From contig CALBGF010000046.1 in NCBI GenBank assembly GCA_937893635.1, positions 1 through 12,645 on the forward strand: DNA of 12,645 bases. Direction: 5' to 3'. A program made the position numbers and the translations under genes. The DNA is from an uncultured Mollicutes bacterium. Its GTDB lineage: Bacteria; Bacillota_I; Bacilli_A; RFN20; CAG-826. Positions 1 to 8,158 of this stretch are shown one piece after another. Within the stretch, counting starts at the first letter, position 1. Each line of letters starts with the position of its first letter. The notes below the pieces were generated by a model, which made no database searches, was not told where the DNA came from, and saw only the letters and a list, made by a program, of their open reading frames with translations.

Positions 1-2058
1 TTTTAATCTTTCAACACTATTAATATAATTTTGTGCGGCTAATTTGTTTTTCTTTAAATCTAATTTTTGTTGTTGAATATTTAATGCTTGAATTTGTTTA
101 TTTAAAGCAAATTCTTGAATTTTCTTCATTACAATATTAGCACCCATTAAACTAATAGTTGTAATTGTCGCAATCATTGCTGGTTGAAATGATAAAATTT
201 GATTTATTACTTCAAGTATATTAGAAAACCCGTTTACTAAGTTTACAACCGCATCACTATTAACAAAGGATGTAACAATTTTTTCCCAAGCAACATTAAC
301 TTTATTTAATGCGGCCTCCATACCTTGAGTATAAGTAGCCATTTGAGCCATTGTAGCTCCGCTTGCTCTTTGAGATACTTCTTGTAATTCAATAACACGT
401 TGATAATCATCCATCATAGCAATTAAACGTGATTGTTGACGAGTACCTGCTAAAGCTTTAGCAACTGCTGCTTGTTGATTTGTATTTAATGTATCCCATT
501 TTTTACCTAAATCATCTAAAACATCTTCAGTAGAACGTAATTCACCATTTTGATTCTTTAATGCTATACCAATATAATTTAATTGAGTTTCAACATTGTT
601 AATGTCTGTATCACCTTCAAGAGTTGAACCATAGTCTGTTAATTCACGCATACGTGCGATAATTGTTTTTAATGCAGTACCAATTGTTTCTGGAGCTTCT
701 CGAGTAGTTTCAAGACCTTTAGATAACAAAGCAGTAGTATAATCAATTGACATACCTGCTAAGTTTGCTTGTGATGCGACTTTACTTAATGCAATAGCAA
801 TTTCATCGTATGAAGTAGCAGATGCTGCAGCGACTGCCGCAAACTTATCTGAAACTTTCATAGCATCTTCCGCGGATAAACGGAAACCATTTAAAGCAGT
901 AGTTAAGTAGTTAACAGAATCAGCGGTACTAATACCCGCAACTTTCGCCGCACTAACTGCCGCTTTAGTTAAAACTAATGCTTCTTGAGTAGTTTTACCT
1001 TGACGCATATATTCCGCAGATATATTTGCAATTTCTTTTGTTGTAGCACCTGTTTGTCCCGCAAGCTCTTGATATTGAGTTAATAATGAGTAAACCTCTT
1101 TACGAGTTTTACCTGTTGTCATAGCTTGTTCAGTTAATGCTTTATCAAGATCTGTAATTGTTCCAACTGCTTCTGTTAAAGCCTTTTTAACTGATTTAAG
1201 AAGAACAGCATATAATGTAAATTGCTTAAAAGCTTTTCCTAAAGCACCACTTTGTTGTTGAAGAACTTTAGTTAAATCACCACCTGCTAAAGCAGTTAAT
1301 TGAGACTCTTTCGCCGCATTGCTTTCTTCTTGTAAAACACTAATATCTTTACTTGTTTGAGTAGTATTTTGTAAAGTTTCTTTAACAAATTCAGGTTGTT
1401 CTTGTGTAGTTGGATTTAATCCTTCAAGTGTAACTTTTTCTGCTTGTAAATTAACTTGATCTGATTTAACTTCTGCTTTTAAATCTTGAACATTTTTTAA
1501 AGCTGCCGCATAATCTACTATACCGGCATTTTTAAATATTTGGTCTTGATTTTTAAAAGGTTCACCTGTAGTTTTGTTAACTTGTAAACGATTTTCTGAA
1601 TATGCTTTTGCTATACTATCAATATTTGTTAATTCACGACCAGTAGACTTATTAATATAAATTTTATTATCATCTTTTTTAATTTTTTGTAAGGCTTCTT
1701 CTTGTGCTTGTAAAGCTTGACTTAATTTGCCTTGTGAAGTAATATATTTCTTATTGGCGGTTTCAACTTTATTTTGTTGAGCTAAATATTCTTTTGAATA
1801 ATTACCAATACTAACTGCGCCTTTATCAATAATACTACGTAATTCTACCAATTGATTTAAAAAACGTGTAAGCTCAGGACCTTTTAATTTAGATAAATCT
1901 TGTCCTTGAATTTGAGTCAAAATACCTTGACCTTTTTTATAACGTTGTTCACCTATTGAGCCGCTAAATCCACCCTTATCACGAATACGTGCTAAATCTT
2001 GTTTGGCGGTTTGTATGTCTTCAGATAGCTTGACCTTGATTTTTAATTCATCAGCCAT
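1..2058 (-). CDS. Tail tape measure protein, TP901-like, N-terminal 686 residues (3' end beyond window)
   Basis: The tape measure sets tail length and is ejected with the DNA. The frame is open from ATG 2058 (MADELKIKVKLSEDIQTAKQ) to the window edge. Residues 1-270 are hydrophilic, Gln/Lys-rich and coiled-coil prone. Residues about 275-480 match the conserved core of the TP901-type tape measure family: LYAVLLRSVKKALTEAV, ITDLDKALTEQAMTTGKTR, AAVAAASATSYDEIAIALS, KTIIARMRELTDYGSTLEGD. Residues about 605-640 are hydrophobic (NILEVINQILSFQPAMIATI), typical of the membrane-prone regions in these proteins, followed by a new Gln/Lys-rich helix. Start is preceded by TGGAGGT. The two Trp codons (GKKWDTL, NVAWEKI) are TGG; no in-frame TGA occurs. 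Confidence 0.92.
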   Translation of the reverse strand, partial: MADELKIKVKLSEDIQTAKQDLARIRDKGGFSGSIGEQRYKKGQGILTQIQGQDLSKLKGPELTRFLNQLVELRSIIDKGAVSIGNYSKEYLAQQNKVETANKKYITSQGKLSQALQAQEEALQKIKKDDNKIYINKSTGRELTNIDSIAKAYSENRLQVNKTTGEPFKNQDQIFKNAGIVDYAAALKNVQDLKAEVKSDQVNLQAEKVTLEGLNPTTQEQPEFVKETLQNTTQTSKDISVLQEESNAAKESQLTALAGGDLTKVLQQQSGALGKAFKQFTLYAVLLKSVKKALTEAVGTITDLDKALTEQAMTTGKTRKEVYSLLTQYQELAGQTGATTKEIANISAEYMRQGKTTQEALVLTKAAVSAAKVAGISTADSVNYLTTALNGFRLSAEDAMKVSDKFAAVAAASATSYDEIAIALSKVASQANLAGMSIDYTTALLSKGLETTREAPETIGTALKTIIARMRELTDYGSTLEGDTDINNVETQLNYIGIALKNQNGELRSTEDVLDDLGKKWDTLNTNQQAAVAKALAGTRQQSRLIAMMDDYQRVIELQEVSQRASGATMAQMATYTQGMEAALNKVNVAWEKIVTSFVNSDAVVNLVNGFSNILEVINQILSFQPAMIATITTISLMGANIVMKKIQEFALNKQIQALNIQQQKLDLKKNKLAAQNYINSVERLK

Positions 2059-2075
2059 AGTTTACCTCCAGTAGA

Positions 2076-2408
2076 TTAATCTACTATATCTTTAAATTCT
2101 TTTACTAAATCAGCGATTTCTTTATTTTCTGCCGCGTAAACATTACCAGCTTGATCTAAAATTTCTTTAATCTTATCAAAACTTAAATCATTAATAAAGT
2201 TTTGGATTGAAACTTTAGCTTCATCTAAATTAGTTAAATAGAATAATTTTGCTTCTCTTACTACTTCTTTTAATGACTTATGAGTAGTTTTGTAAAAAGT
2301 TGATTTTTTATATTGTGGTTCAAATTTTTTTACTGCCACTATCATATCAAAGTAGTTTGAAATTTTTAAAATTTCTTTAATTTTATTTTGTAATTCTTCA
2401 TTATTCAT
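2076..2408 (-). CDS. Small helical tail protein, probable tail assembly chaperone (110 residues)
   Basis: This short, charged, entirely helical-looking protein (MNNEELQNKIKEILKISNYF at the start, KEIADLVKEFKDIVD at the end) lies immediately before the tape measure gene, where tail assembly chaperones that coat the tape measure are encoded. I see no classic slippery heptamer and only 17 bases before the tape measure start, so a frameshifted longer form is not evident. Start ATG 2408 follows AAGGAG; stop is TAA. There is no Trp. The role is inferred from position and composition. Confidence 0.75.
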   Translation of the reverse strand: MNNEELQNKIKEILKISNYFDMIVAVKKFEPQYKKSTFYKTTHKSLKEVVREAKLFYLTNLDEAKVSIQNFINDLSFDKIKEILDQAGNVYAAENKEIADLVKEFKDIVD

Positions 2409-2425
2409 AATTTTCTCCTTATCTT

Positions 2426-3118
2426 TTATTTTAGAACAATATAATTATTACTATCGCTTATTACACGAAAAATCAAATCTGTAGTGTTGCTAGCTTGACT
2501 AAATGTTAAACCGCGGTTTGCACGTAGATTACATTTTTCAATATGAATAAACATATGTTTAGTTTCATCATTAATATTACTAATACACTCTAAATCAAGA
2601 GTAAGATATAGGTTATCATTTGATGCAAAAGAATAACCAATTGTGCCAAGATAACTATAACATATTAGGTAATTTGATTGCGGTTTGTCTACTTGAAAGA
2701 AGTCATCAGTAAATGTTCCATATGCCTTTTCAAGTTTACCTTCATTATCATAAATGAATACTTGATAAATTTCTTCACTTGGTTTAGAAAAATATATTTT
2801 TCCTTCTTCGTCAGAGTTAAAATTTTTACTAACAGAACATAATTTCTCTTTTGATTTAAGGAAAATTAGATTTAAAATTTTATTTGTTAATGGAATATCA
2901 AATAATCTAATTTCATTTAATTTTTCTTGACTAAAGGCGAGATCAGTCATACCAGAAGTAAGATTTTTATTTATTGAATTGAATGTTAATTCAGCTTGAA
3001 TATCATTAACTATTGTATAAGGTTGATTATCGTATTGTATTGTTTCATCGCCAATTTTTCCTGAATGATAGGCGCGAAAGATACAGTTTACTTTATTGCC
3101 AAGTTTGTAAGTTTCCAT
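2426..3118 (-). CDS. Unknown structural protein between tail tube and tape measure genes (230 residues)
   Basis: I do not recognise this protein. It begins METYKLGNKVNCIFRAYHSG and is strand-rich and soluble, without signal peptide, membrane segment or Trp. The C-terminal third (TLDLECISNINDETKHMFIH, then LRANRGLTFSQASN and DLIFRVISDS) has the alternating pattern of a beta-sandwich and faintly recalls tail-tube-like proteins, so a second tail tube or baseplate-linked protein is possible. ATG 3118 is preferred to longer starts up to 3199 because GAGGTG at about 3127-3132 and a promoter lie upstream; a longer protein would begin upstream of the predicted transcript start. It is the first gene of its own transcription unit, followed 17 bases later by the chaperone-like gene. 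Confidence 0.75.
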   Translation of the reverse strand: METYKLGNKVNCIFRAYHSGKIGDETIQYDNQPYTIVNDIQAELTFNSINKNLTSGMTDLAFSQEKLNEIRLFDIPLTNKILNLIFLKSKEKLCSVSKNFNSDEEGKIYFSKPSEEIYQVFIYDNEGKLEKAYGTFTDDFFQVDKPQSNYLICYSYLGTIGYSFASNDNLYLTLDLECISNINDETKHMFIHIEKCNLRANRGLTFSQASNTTDLIFRVISDSNNYIVLK

Positions 3119-3145
3119 AGTATTACACCTCATTTTTCTAAGTAT

Positions 3146-3174
3146 AGTATAATGCGGAATTGGATAGGAGTCAA
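3146..3174 (-). promoter_or_regulatory. Sigma70-type promoter for the 230-residue protein, tail chaperone and tape measure genes
   Basis: The minus strand carries TTGACT (-35, 3169-3174), a 17-base spacer and TATACT (-10, 3146-3151). It lies in the only sizeable non-coding gap of the window, just past the terminator. Transcription should start near 3139, leaving about 20 leader bases with GAGGTG before ATG 3118. A second TATACT overlaps at 3141-3146. Confidence 0.8.
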
Positions 3175-3182
3175 TTTTGAAC

Positions 3183-3214
3183 AAAATAAAAACTCCCAAG
3201 AATTTTCTTGAGAG
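3183..3214 (-). terminator. Intrinsic terminator after the major tail protein gene
   Basis: On the minus strand CTCTCAAGAA pairs with TTCTTGGGAG (ten positions, one U-G wobble, two-base centre, so in practice an eight-pair stem and short loop), followed by TTTTTATTTTG. It begins 25 bases after the tail protein stop and immediately precedes the promoter for the next gene. Confidence 0.8.
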
Positions 3215-3238
3215 CCTTTTGATTTTATTGGTTAATTA

Positions 3239-3952
3239 TTATTTTACTTCTAAAATAGAATAGAAAAGACCAACATTAATATCTTTACCATCTTTATCAT
3301 GTAATTTAACAACTGTTGTCATTAAATCACCATTCATATCAAAGACTGTTGCATCTCCTTCAGCATCTTGTGTTAAATTGAATAAAGAGTCTGAAAGGAA
3401 ATTGTAGAAAATAATTTTAACAGGAACTTGTTGACCTGATTTTTGATCAATAAAGAATGAATCTCCAATAATACATTTTTCACCAACAAAGTTTTCACCA
3501 ACATTTAATGAAATACGACCTTTTTCTTTGTCTTTAACTGCTTTAGAATATCCATCTTTTTCAGCAGCAACTGTATCTGTAGTTGTATCTGTAGAATATT
3601 CAGTAATTGTACCACATAAAGCATCAAGAGCTTCAGAATTACCTAATGCATCTTGAATTTCTAAACGAGCAGATTTACCAAATTTAATTAATGGGTTTGA
3701 ATATTGACCACCTGTAACTGTTTTTTCAGGTCCTTCAACAGTAACATTAGCAATTTTTAATGTATCTAAATGACATAAAGAATCTTCTGCTGTATATAAT
3801 GCTAAAATTTCTTCAGGTGTTTTAGTTGTACTTTCAGAAGTTGAATATTCTACTGGATAAACGTCAGCGTTCATAACAGTAACAACACCAAAACGTTGAA
3901 TCATTTTATTAAAATCAGCAGTGGATCCACCTAAATATGTATATTTTGCCAT
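3239..3952 (-). CDS. Major tail (tube) protein (237 residues)
   Basis: This is the likely tail tube subunit, whose stacked hexamers make the tail shaft. Its size, beta-rich composition and the segment TGGQYSNPLIKFGKSARLEI, followed by QDALGN, resemble major tail proteins of phages of Gram-positive hosts. It starts MAKYTYLGGSTADFNKMIQR, has a Ser/Thr/Asp-rich loop (EYSTDTTTDTVAAEKDGYSK) that may be surface exposed, and ends FYSILEVK. It contains no Trp. Start ATG 3952 follows AGAGAGGT. A terminator follows the TAA stop directly, as after the capsid gene, consistent with a product made in high amounts. Confidence in the role comes from the combination of position, size and the KFGKSARLEIQDAL-type motif. 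Confidence 0.83.
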   Translation of the reverse strand: MAKYTYLGGSTADFNKMIQRFGVVTVMNADVYPVEYSTSESTTKTPEEILALYTAEDSLCHLDTLKIANVTVEGPEKTVTGGQYSNPLIKFGKSARLEIQDALGNSEALDALCGTITEYSTDTTTDTVAAEKDGYSKAVKDKEKGRISLNVGENFVGEKCIIGDSFFIDQKSGQQVPVKIIFYNFLSDSLFNLTQDAEGDATVFDMNGDLMTTVVKLHDKDGKDINVGLFYSILEVK

Positions 3953-3970
3953 ATTGTGTTTTTACCTCTC

Positions 3971-4702
3971 TTATTTTATAAAGAAATCGAGTTTTGAACC
4001 CTTTTTCATATTGCCTGCCGCAAATGCTTTCGCATTTACCTCATAAGACACTGACCCCGCGGCATAAGATTGGAGTCATTGAATTTGAGCCATTGTTTGA
4101 TGCGATAAATAATCAAAAGTTAATGCAGGAAAAGCATATGTTATACTAAGAAACATTTTAACCAAACCATCTTTATCGCTAGATTGGTTTTTTTCACGCA
4201 CTTTACGAATACGTTCTTCTGCTTCTTGTTGAGCCTTATAAAAAGCCTTCTCTGCTTCTGAATGAAAAGTAGGAGGTAAACTTACTTTTTCTCCACAAAT
4301 TAATTTTAACACATAAAGAACATAATCTCAAATTTCTTCTGTCATAGTAAGATTATTAATTAAAATCTCTTTATCTAAAAAATTAAAAGTCATTTGAGGA
4401 AATAAATCATTTAATGTGTTTCTAATATATTCAGTAGTCTTAGAAAATTGCTTATACATACCTAAATCAAAAACGAGAATTTTTAACGCCGCAAAAGAAG
4501 AATCAATTTGCGGATTTAATTGCTTTTGATAAAAACTAACGGGTTGTATTAAGAAATGATAAGCAATATTTCATTCATCATCATGAAAGAAATCATAAAT
4601 TGTTTTAACCTTCATAATGAAGCTTGTTTTATCTTCAACATAGAATGTTATTTGTTTATCAATAAAAAGTCGACTAATACTATAATTACTTTGAATTTTC
4701 AT
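3971..4702 (-). CDS. Unknown tail-region protein with chaperone-like C terminus (243 residues, three TGA-Trp)
   Basis: I do not recognise the family. The N-terminal 120 residues are strand/helix mixed (SRLFIDKQITFYVEDKT), residues about 150-180 form a charged coiled helix (EAEKAFYKAQQEAEERIRKV), and the part TFDYLSHQTMAQIQWLQSY recalls the C-terminal pattern of phage tail assembly chaperones, though such genes usually follow the tail tube gene rather than precede it. All three Trp codons are TGA: 4571-4573 (HDDEWNIAY), 4328-4330 (TEEIWDYVL) and 4076-4078 (AQIQWLQSY); there is no TGG. Reading through extends the protein to TAA at 3971, 35 residues beyond the last TGA. Start ATG 4702 overlaps the previous stop. 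Function is open; tail assembly is the best guess. Confidence 0.75.
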
Positions 4703-5211
4703 TAAATTTCAGCCTTTCTAGAATCTAAAGTCTGATCTGTAAATCTAAAATGAATACGATAGCCTGCACGCCATTCACTAATCATAACGTGAGACATACT
4801 TATGACTCTTATAATACCCGCACAAGAGAGTTTAAGATTATTAAGAATTTTAATAATTTTATTACTTGCTTCAATTAAACGGTTTTTATATTGTGAAAGC
4901 AAAATATGTGCCTCATCAGTAGTAATATATAAATCTCCTTCTGCGACATTATTATCATTATTAAAATCAACACCATCTAATAATAAAATAATATAAGTAT
5001 TAACAGTAATTTTATTAATACTATCTACAACAGGAGGATAAAGATTTATATATTGTTTATCAATTAAAGTTGTTCAATCATTAATTATGACATTGCGGTT
5101 TAATGCGTCAGGAGAGTCATCGGTTAATAAAGCACATAATGACTCATCACGACTTAAAGCGATCGCGATTTCATTAATGGCTTTTGTAATATTATCTAAA
5201 TTATTATTCAT
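4702..5211 (-). CDS. Connector/tail-completion protein, possibly tail terminator (169 residues)
   Basis: This is an alpha/beta protein starting MNNNLDNITKAINEIAIAL, with long hydrophobic/Asn-rich strands (TYIILLLDGVDFN) and a C-terminal helix and strands (NRLIEASNKIIKILNNLKLS, AGYRIHFRFTDQTL). Size and place before the tail tube gene fit a head-tail joining or tail terminator protein, but I do not recognise a signature. Start ATG 5211 lies inside the preceding gene with AGGTGAT upstream. TGA at 5074-5076 (VIINDWTTLID) is read as Trp; the other Trp (SEWRAG) is TGG. The TAA stop shares bases with the next ATG (TAATG), so the next gene is translationally coupled. A standard-code annotation would see only a short C-terminal piece with a false TTG start at 4902. 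Confidence 0.77.
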
Positions 5212-6043
5212 GATTATCACCTGATAAGAAAACTTTAGAAATTTTCTCCCCTTCTTTTTGATATTCTAAGTTAAATTTTGTAATACCAAATGGAACTTGA
5301 AATCCGACTTGATCGGCAGTATGTTTAATAATTTTTACATCTGCGTCAACTTTAAAATAACCATTTTCAGTAGTAATATAAATTGTTTTATTATATGGGA
5401 AATAAACAATATTTTCTTCTAAACTTAAATCATCTGATGGAATATCTACATCTGCAGGTTTTTCAATTACTTCTTGATTTTCTACAGTAGAACTGCTAAC
5501 AGTAGAAGGAATAATTGAATAATAAATAATGCCTTCAGTAGAAATATTATCATATTCTTGAATTAACCAAGCACGATTTTTAATGATAATTTTATCTTTA
5601 AAATTTAATTGCGCCGCGCTAGGTAAGATTAATATTGGTTTTTGTTGCGACTCAAGAATAACATTCTGTTTTAATGTAATATTAATAAAGGATTTTTCAG
5701 GGCCTTTAAAATATCCCCACCAATCGCCAATTTGTGTATTACATAAAAATGCCAAATATTTGTGCCATCTAACATCTTTAATAACGACAATTTCTTCCGA
5801 TACTAACATATGGAGTGTTTTCGCGGTTCAAATACTGCCGATGTCTAATGGCTCATTAATTTTTGTATAAATATAAGCACAATCTTTTTCTTGCTTGTTA
5901 ACTACTGCGGCTTGAATTTCTTTGCCATTAGAACCAGTAATCTTAATGGAAGGATAACCATTTGCCACAAAAGAAGCATTTAATTGTGCTTGTGCTACCG
6001 TTCTTTTTAGTTGTTTTTGTTGCCAACGTGTAAAACTACTCAT
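5204..6043 (-). CDS. Head-tail connector/minor structural protein with extra C-terminal domain (279 residues)
   Basis: Residues 1-185 resemble the minor head-tail joining proteins found in Gram-positive siphophages: a basic N terminus (FTRWQQKQLKRTV), then beta-rich segments with repeated aromatic residues (VRWHKYLAF, GDWWGYFKG, NRAWLIQEYDN) suggesting a stopper-like fold. Residues about 190-215 are a Ser/Val/Pro/Glu-rich linker, and about 215-279 a strand-rich module (YFPYNKTIYITTENGYFKVD) that may be Ig-like; that assignment is inference. TGA at 5828-5830 (DIGSIWTAKTLH) joins two standard-code ORFs in the same frame; five other Trp are TGG. Start ATG 6043 follows TAGGAGAT. The TAA stop overlaps the next gene by 8 bases. 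Exact role, such as head completion or stopper, is not proven. Confidence 0.78.
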
Positions 6044-6542
6044 TGTTAATATCTCCTATTGAAGCGCCACGAGAAGCGTTAACACGACTATAACGAGTTT
6101 CCAAATCACGCGCATAAGTGCGATATTGATCCATTAATTTAGTATTTTTATCAACTGCATTAGCACGAGAGTAAGTTTTAATATTACTATCGGTATAAAT
6201 ATCTTCAAAATTATCGGCATTAGATAATAATTGTTCTACCCAATACACTTTCATTCATGCGATAAGAACTTCTAATTCCTTATAACCAAGATCATTTACA
6301 AAATAACCATGAGGAATTGCGCCTTCAGTATTTTCATCAACTTCAACTAAAGTATCTTCTTCTCTTATCGCATAGAAAGTTTCATAATCAGTAGATATTT
6401 TTGGAAACTTAAATGCCGCAATAGCACGACGTGCCAAATTGAAACATTCTTCGTCTAATTCATCTTGAGTAATTACTCCATAAATTTCACCGCGAATAGT
6501 AGCTATAAAAGGCGGAAATAAAACGTCATCTCAATATTGCAT
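6036..6542 (-). CDS. Head-tail connector (adaptor-type) protein, 168 residues, TGA at codon 4
   Basis: Position and size match the adaptor protein that docks under the portal (gp6/gp15-like connectors), a mostly helical protein starting MQYWDDVLFPP and ending in a charged helical tail (DQYRTYARDLETRYSRVNAS). The start is ATG 6542, chosen because GGAGG at 6553-6557 precedes it. TGA at 6531-6533 is codon 4 (MQYW) and TGA at 6255-6257 joins ...EVLIA to MKVYWVEQ in one frame; the remaining Trp is TGG. With the standard code the gene would be a tripeptide and two spurious ORFs with starts at 6437 and 6254. The TAG stop overlaps the next gene start by 8 bases, so translation is coupled. Adaptor is inferred from context. 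Confidence 0.8.
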
Positions 6543-6563
6543 AATTACTCAACCTCCAATATA

Positions 6564-7055
6564 TTATTGACCGTCCATTGTTAATTGGACATTAAACATT
6601 TGTTCAAGCATTGAAATAACACCTTGAGTGAGATTTGCAACTTGACTAATTGCAACTGATTTTACCATATCTGCGCCGTAAGTTTTAACCGCATTTTCAA
6701 TTTTACTACGAACTCCGCTTTTAAGTATATCTGCAATTTCTTTTGTGCGATCAGGTTTAGCAGGAGTAAAATCTAAAATTTCGTCAAAATATACACCATT
6801 TTCAATTGCCGCTTTCGTTAATGCTACGGTATCACTAAATGTAAAATAGCCATTTTTATACATTGCATAAAGACTATTATCTAGGAAAATACCTAAAGCC
6901 CAATCCATTGGCAATACTTGTTGTGGTAAACGATCAGTAAGATAAATATCTTTTACTAATGCTTGATTTGATAATGGTGAAAGTCTAAAAAATACATCAC
7001 CTGGAACTGTTTTAATAATTTTAAATGCTTTAACTTGTTCTTGCATTTCGGACAT
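6564..7055 (-). CDS. Head-associated structural protein of unknown role (163 residues)
   Basis: I do not recognise this family. It lies between the capsid gene and the head-tail connector genes, so a head or connector role is likely. Residues 1-95 look mixed alpha/beta (KIIKTVPGDVFFRLSPLSN), and residues 100-160 are predicted helical (KEIADILKSGVRSKIENAVK, then a hydrophobic helix ending MLEQMFNVQLTMDGQ). No signal peptide or membrane anchor is visible. Start ATG 7055 is preceded by AGGAGG at 7061-7066, a very strong site that would compensate for reduced transcription past the capsid terminator. It has one Trp codon, TGG. The stop is TAA, 21 bases upstream of the next start. Confidence 0.75.
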   Translation of the reverse strand: MSEMQEQVKAFKIIKTVPGDVFFRLSPLSNQALVKDIYLTDRLPQQVLPMDWALGIFLDNSLYAMYKNGYFTFSDTVALTKAAIENGVYFDEILDFTPAKPDRTKEIADILKSGVRSKIENAVKTYGADMVKSVAISQVANLTQGVISMLEQMFNVQLTMDGQ

Positions 7056-7083
7056 AAAGTCCTCCTTTCTATAAAATAATAAA

Positions 7084-7106
7084 GAGGAGAGGATTAACCC
7101 CTCCTC
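7084..7106 (-). terminator. Intrinsic terminator after the major capsid gene
   Basis: On the minus strand a 9-base-pair stem (GAGGAGGGG with CCTCTCCTC, one G-U pair) encloses the loop TTAAT and is followed by TTTATTATTTTAT. It starts 13 bases after the capsid stop and ends before the ribosome-binding site of the next gene. No promoter is visible between it and that gene, so it should work as a partial terminator that lowers downstream expression. Confidence 0.8.
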
Positions 7107-7118
7107 TCGTGGATTTTA

Positions 7119-8141
7119 TTATTCAGCGTCTGTAACTGTAATAACAGCAAAGTTATTTGCCATTGCTAAGCCGACACCAAAGATTTTGCTTGCTTCCCAT
7201 TTTTCAGAGCCAACAGCTTGTGTATTCTTTTGAATATACATTTCACCTTTTAAAGCGACTTTAACTGGTTTAGCACCTGAAGGTAATACGAAGACAAATT
7301 TTGGATCATAGAACCAATTTTTATTACCATTATCAATTAAGTAGTTTGGTAATTCAACAATTCTAACTCCTTTGTAAATACGAATGATACCGATTTCTCT
7401 ACGGTCTGCAGAGTCAAGTAATTCTGGGTGTGAGCTACTACCTGGGTTTTCTAAATCAGATAATGCTGCATATGAACCAAAGATACTTGGGATACCATAT
7501 TGTTTAACATAAGGTAAAACTTTGTCTAAAGCTCCGCCTAATGCTGCTTTTGTTGTTGAAACGTTTGCTGAGTTTCCACCATCAATTCTTGGATAACCTG
7601 CAACAGGTGCTCCTGAAGCTAATGCGTTGAAAACTTCTTTATAAATGATTTCTTCAAATCCTTCTAAAATATTGTTGTATAATTCACCTAAGCTCATTGT
7701 ACCTAAGATGATTTCTTCTAATGTAACGAATAAACCAACTGTGTATACATCTGTTGAAGGTGAGAAATATTTGCTATCTAAACGTGCAGCTCTATAGATA
7801 CCAGCACGTGCACCTTTACTAATTGTTAATTTTGCACGGTTTTTACCAATTTTTTCAATATTGAAAATTACTTCTGCATCTCTTGGGAATGTTCTAATTT
7901 CTGCGAATTCACCTAAAACTTGTTCAAGTTTTCTTGGTAAAATTTCGTCAACTGATTCTTCAATTAAAGCGAATGCTGCGCCTTCACAAGCACGAATATC
8001 TCTAATTGTTGGGTTTTCAGGAAGATTTAATTCTTTTGCTAAAGCGTTGACTGCTGCAGTATTGACATCTTCTGCTGAGAAGTTTGCACTTGGTTTATTT
8101 TCAAATGCTGCACATAATAATGTTTTTAATTCTTTATTCAT
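7119..8141 (-). CDS. Major capsid protein, HK97-fold type (340 residues)
   Basis: This should be the shell subunit. Support: position after protease/scaffold, length typical of HK97-fold capsid proteins, and the sequence layout: helical N-terminal arm (residues 1-75, NTAAVNALAKELNLPENP), an extended strand region (EIRTFPRDAEVIFNIEKIG), a long spine-helix-like segment (LEEIILGTMSLGELYNNILE), the A-domain-like stretch around GIPSIFGSYAALSDLENPG, and a strand-rich C terminus (FVFVLPSGAKPVKVALKGEM). There is no separate signal of a long N-terminal delta domain, in keeping with a distinct scaffold protein. Start ATG 8141 follows AGAGAGGT; stop is TAA. Both Trp codons are TGG. A strong terminator follows immediately, consistent with separately boosted expression. 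Confidence 0.9.
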   Translation of the reverse strand: MNKELKTLLCAAFENKPSANFSAEDVNTAAVNALAKELNLPENPTIRDIRACEGAAFALIEESVDEILPRKLEQVLGEFAEIRTFPRDAEVIFNIEKIGKNRAKLTISKGARAGIYRAARLDSKYFSPSTDVYTVGLFVTLEEIILGTMSLGELYNNILEGFEEIIYKEVFNALASGAPVAGYPRIDGGNSANVSTTKAALGGALDKVLPYVKQYGIPSIFGSYAALSDLENPGSSSHPELLDSADRREIGIIRIYKGVRIVELPNYLIDNGNKNWFYDPKFVFVLPSGAKPVKVALKGEMYIQKNTQAVGSEKWEASKIFGVGLAMANNFAVITVTDAE

Positions 8142-8158
8142 TGTCTGTACCTCTCTAA

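Noticed and set aside
2059..2100. Programmed frameshift fusing the chaperone-like gene to a downstream extension
   Set aside because: I found no slippery heptamer near its 3' end, and the tape measure starts 17 bases after its stop with its own TGGAGGT site.
3119..3199. Longer N terminus for the 230-residue protein, starting at 3199
   Set aside because: It would run through the promoter and part of the terminator tail, while ATG 3118 has a good ribosome-binding site downstream of the predicted transcript start.
4802..4996. Plus-strand open frame of 64 residues
   Set aside because: It lies opposite the 169-residue connector gene, is Leu/Ile/Ser-rich antisense in character and has no upstream signals.
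5583..5870. Plus-strand open frame of 95 residues
   Set aside because: It is antisense to the 279-residue connector gene, without ribosome-binding site or neighbours on that strand.
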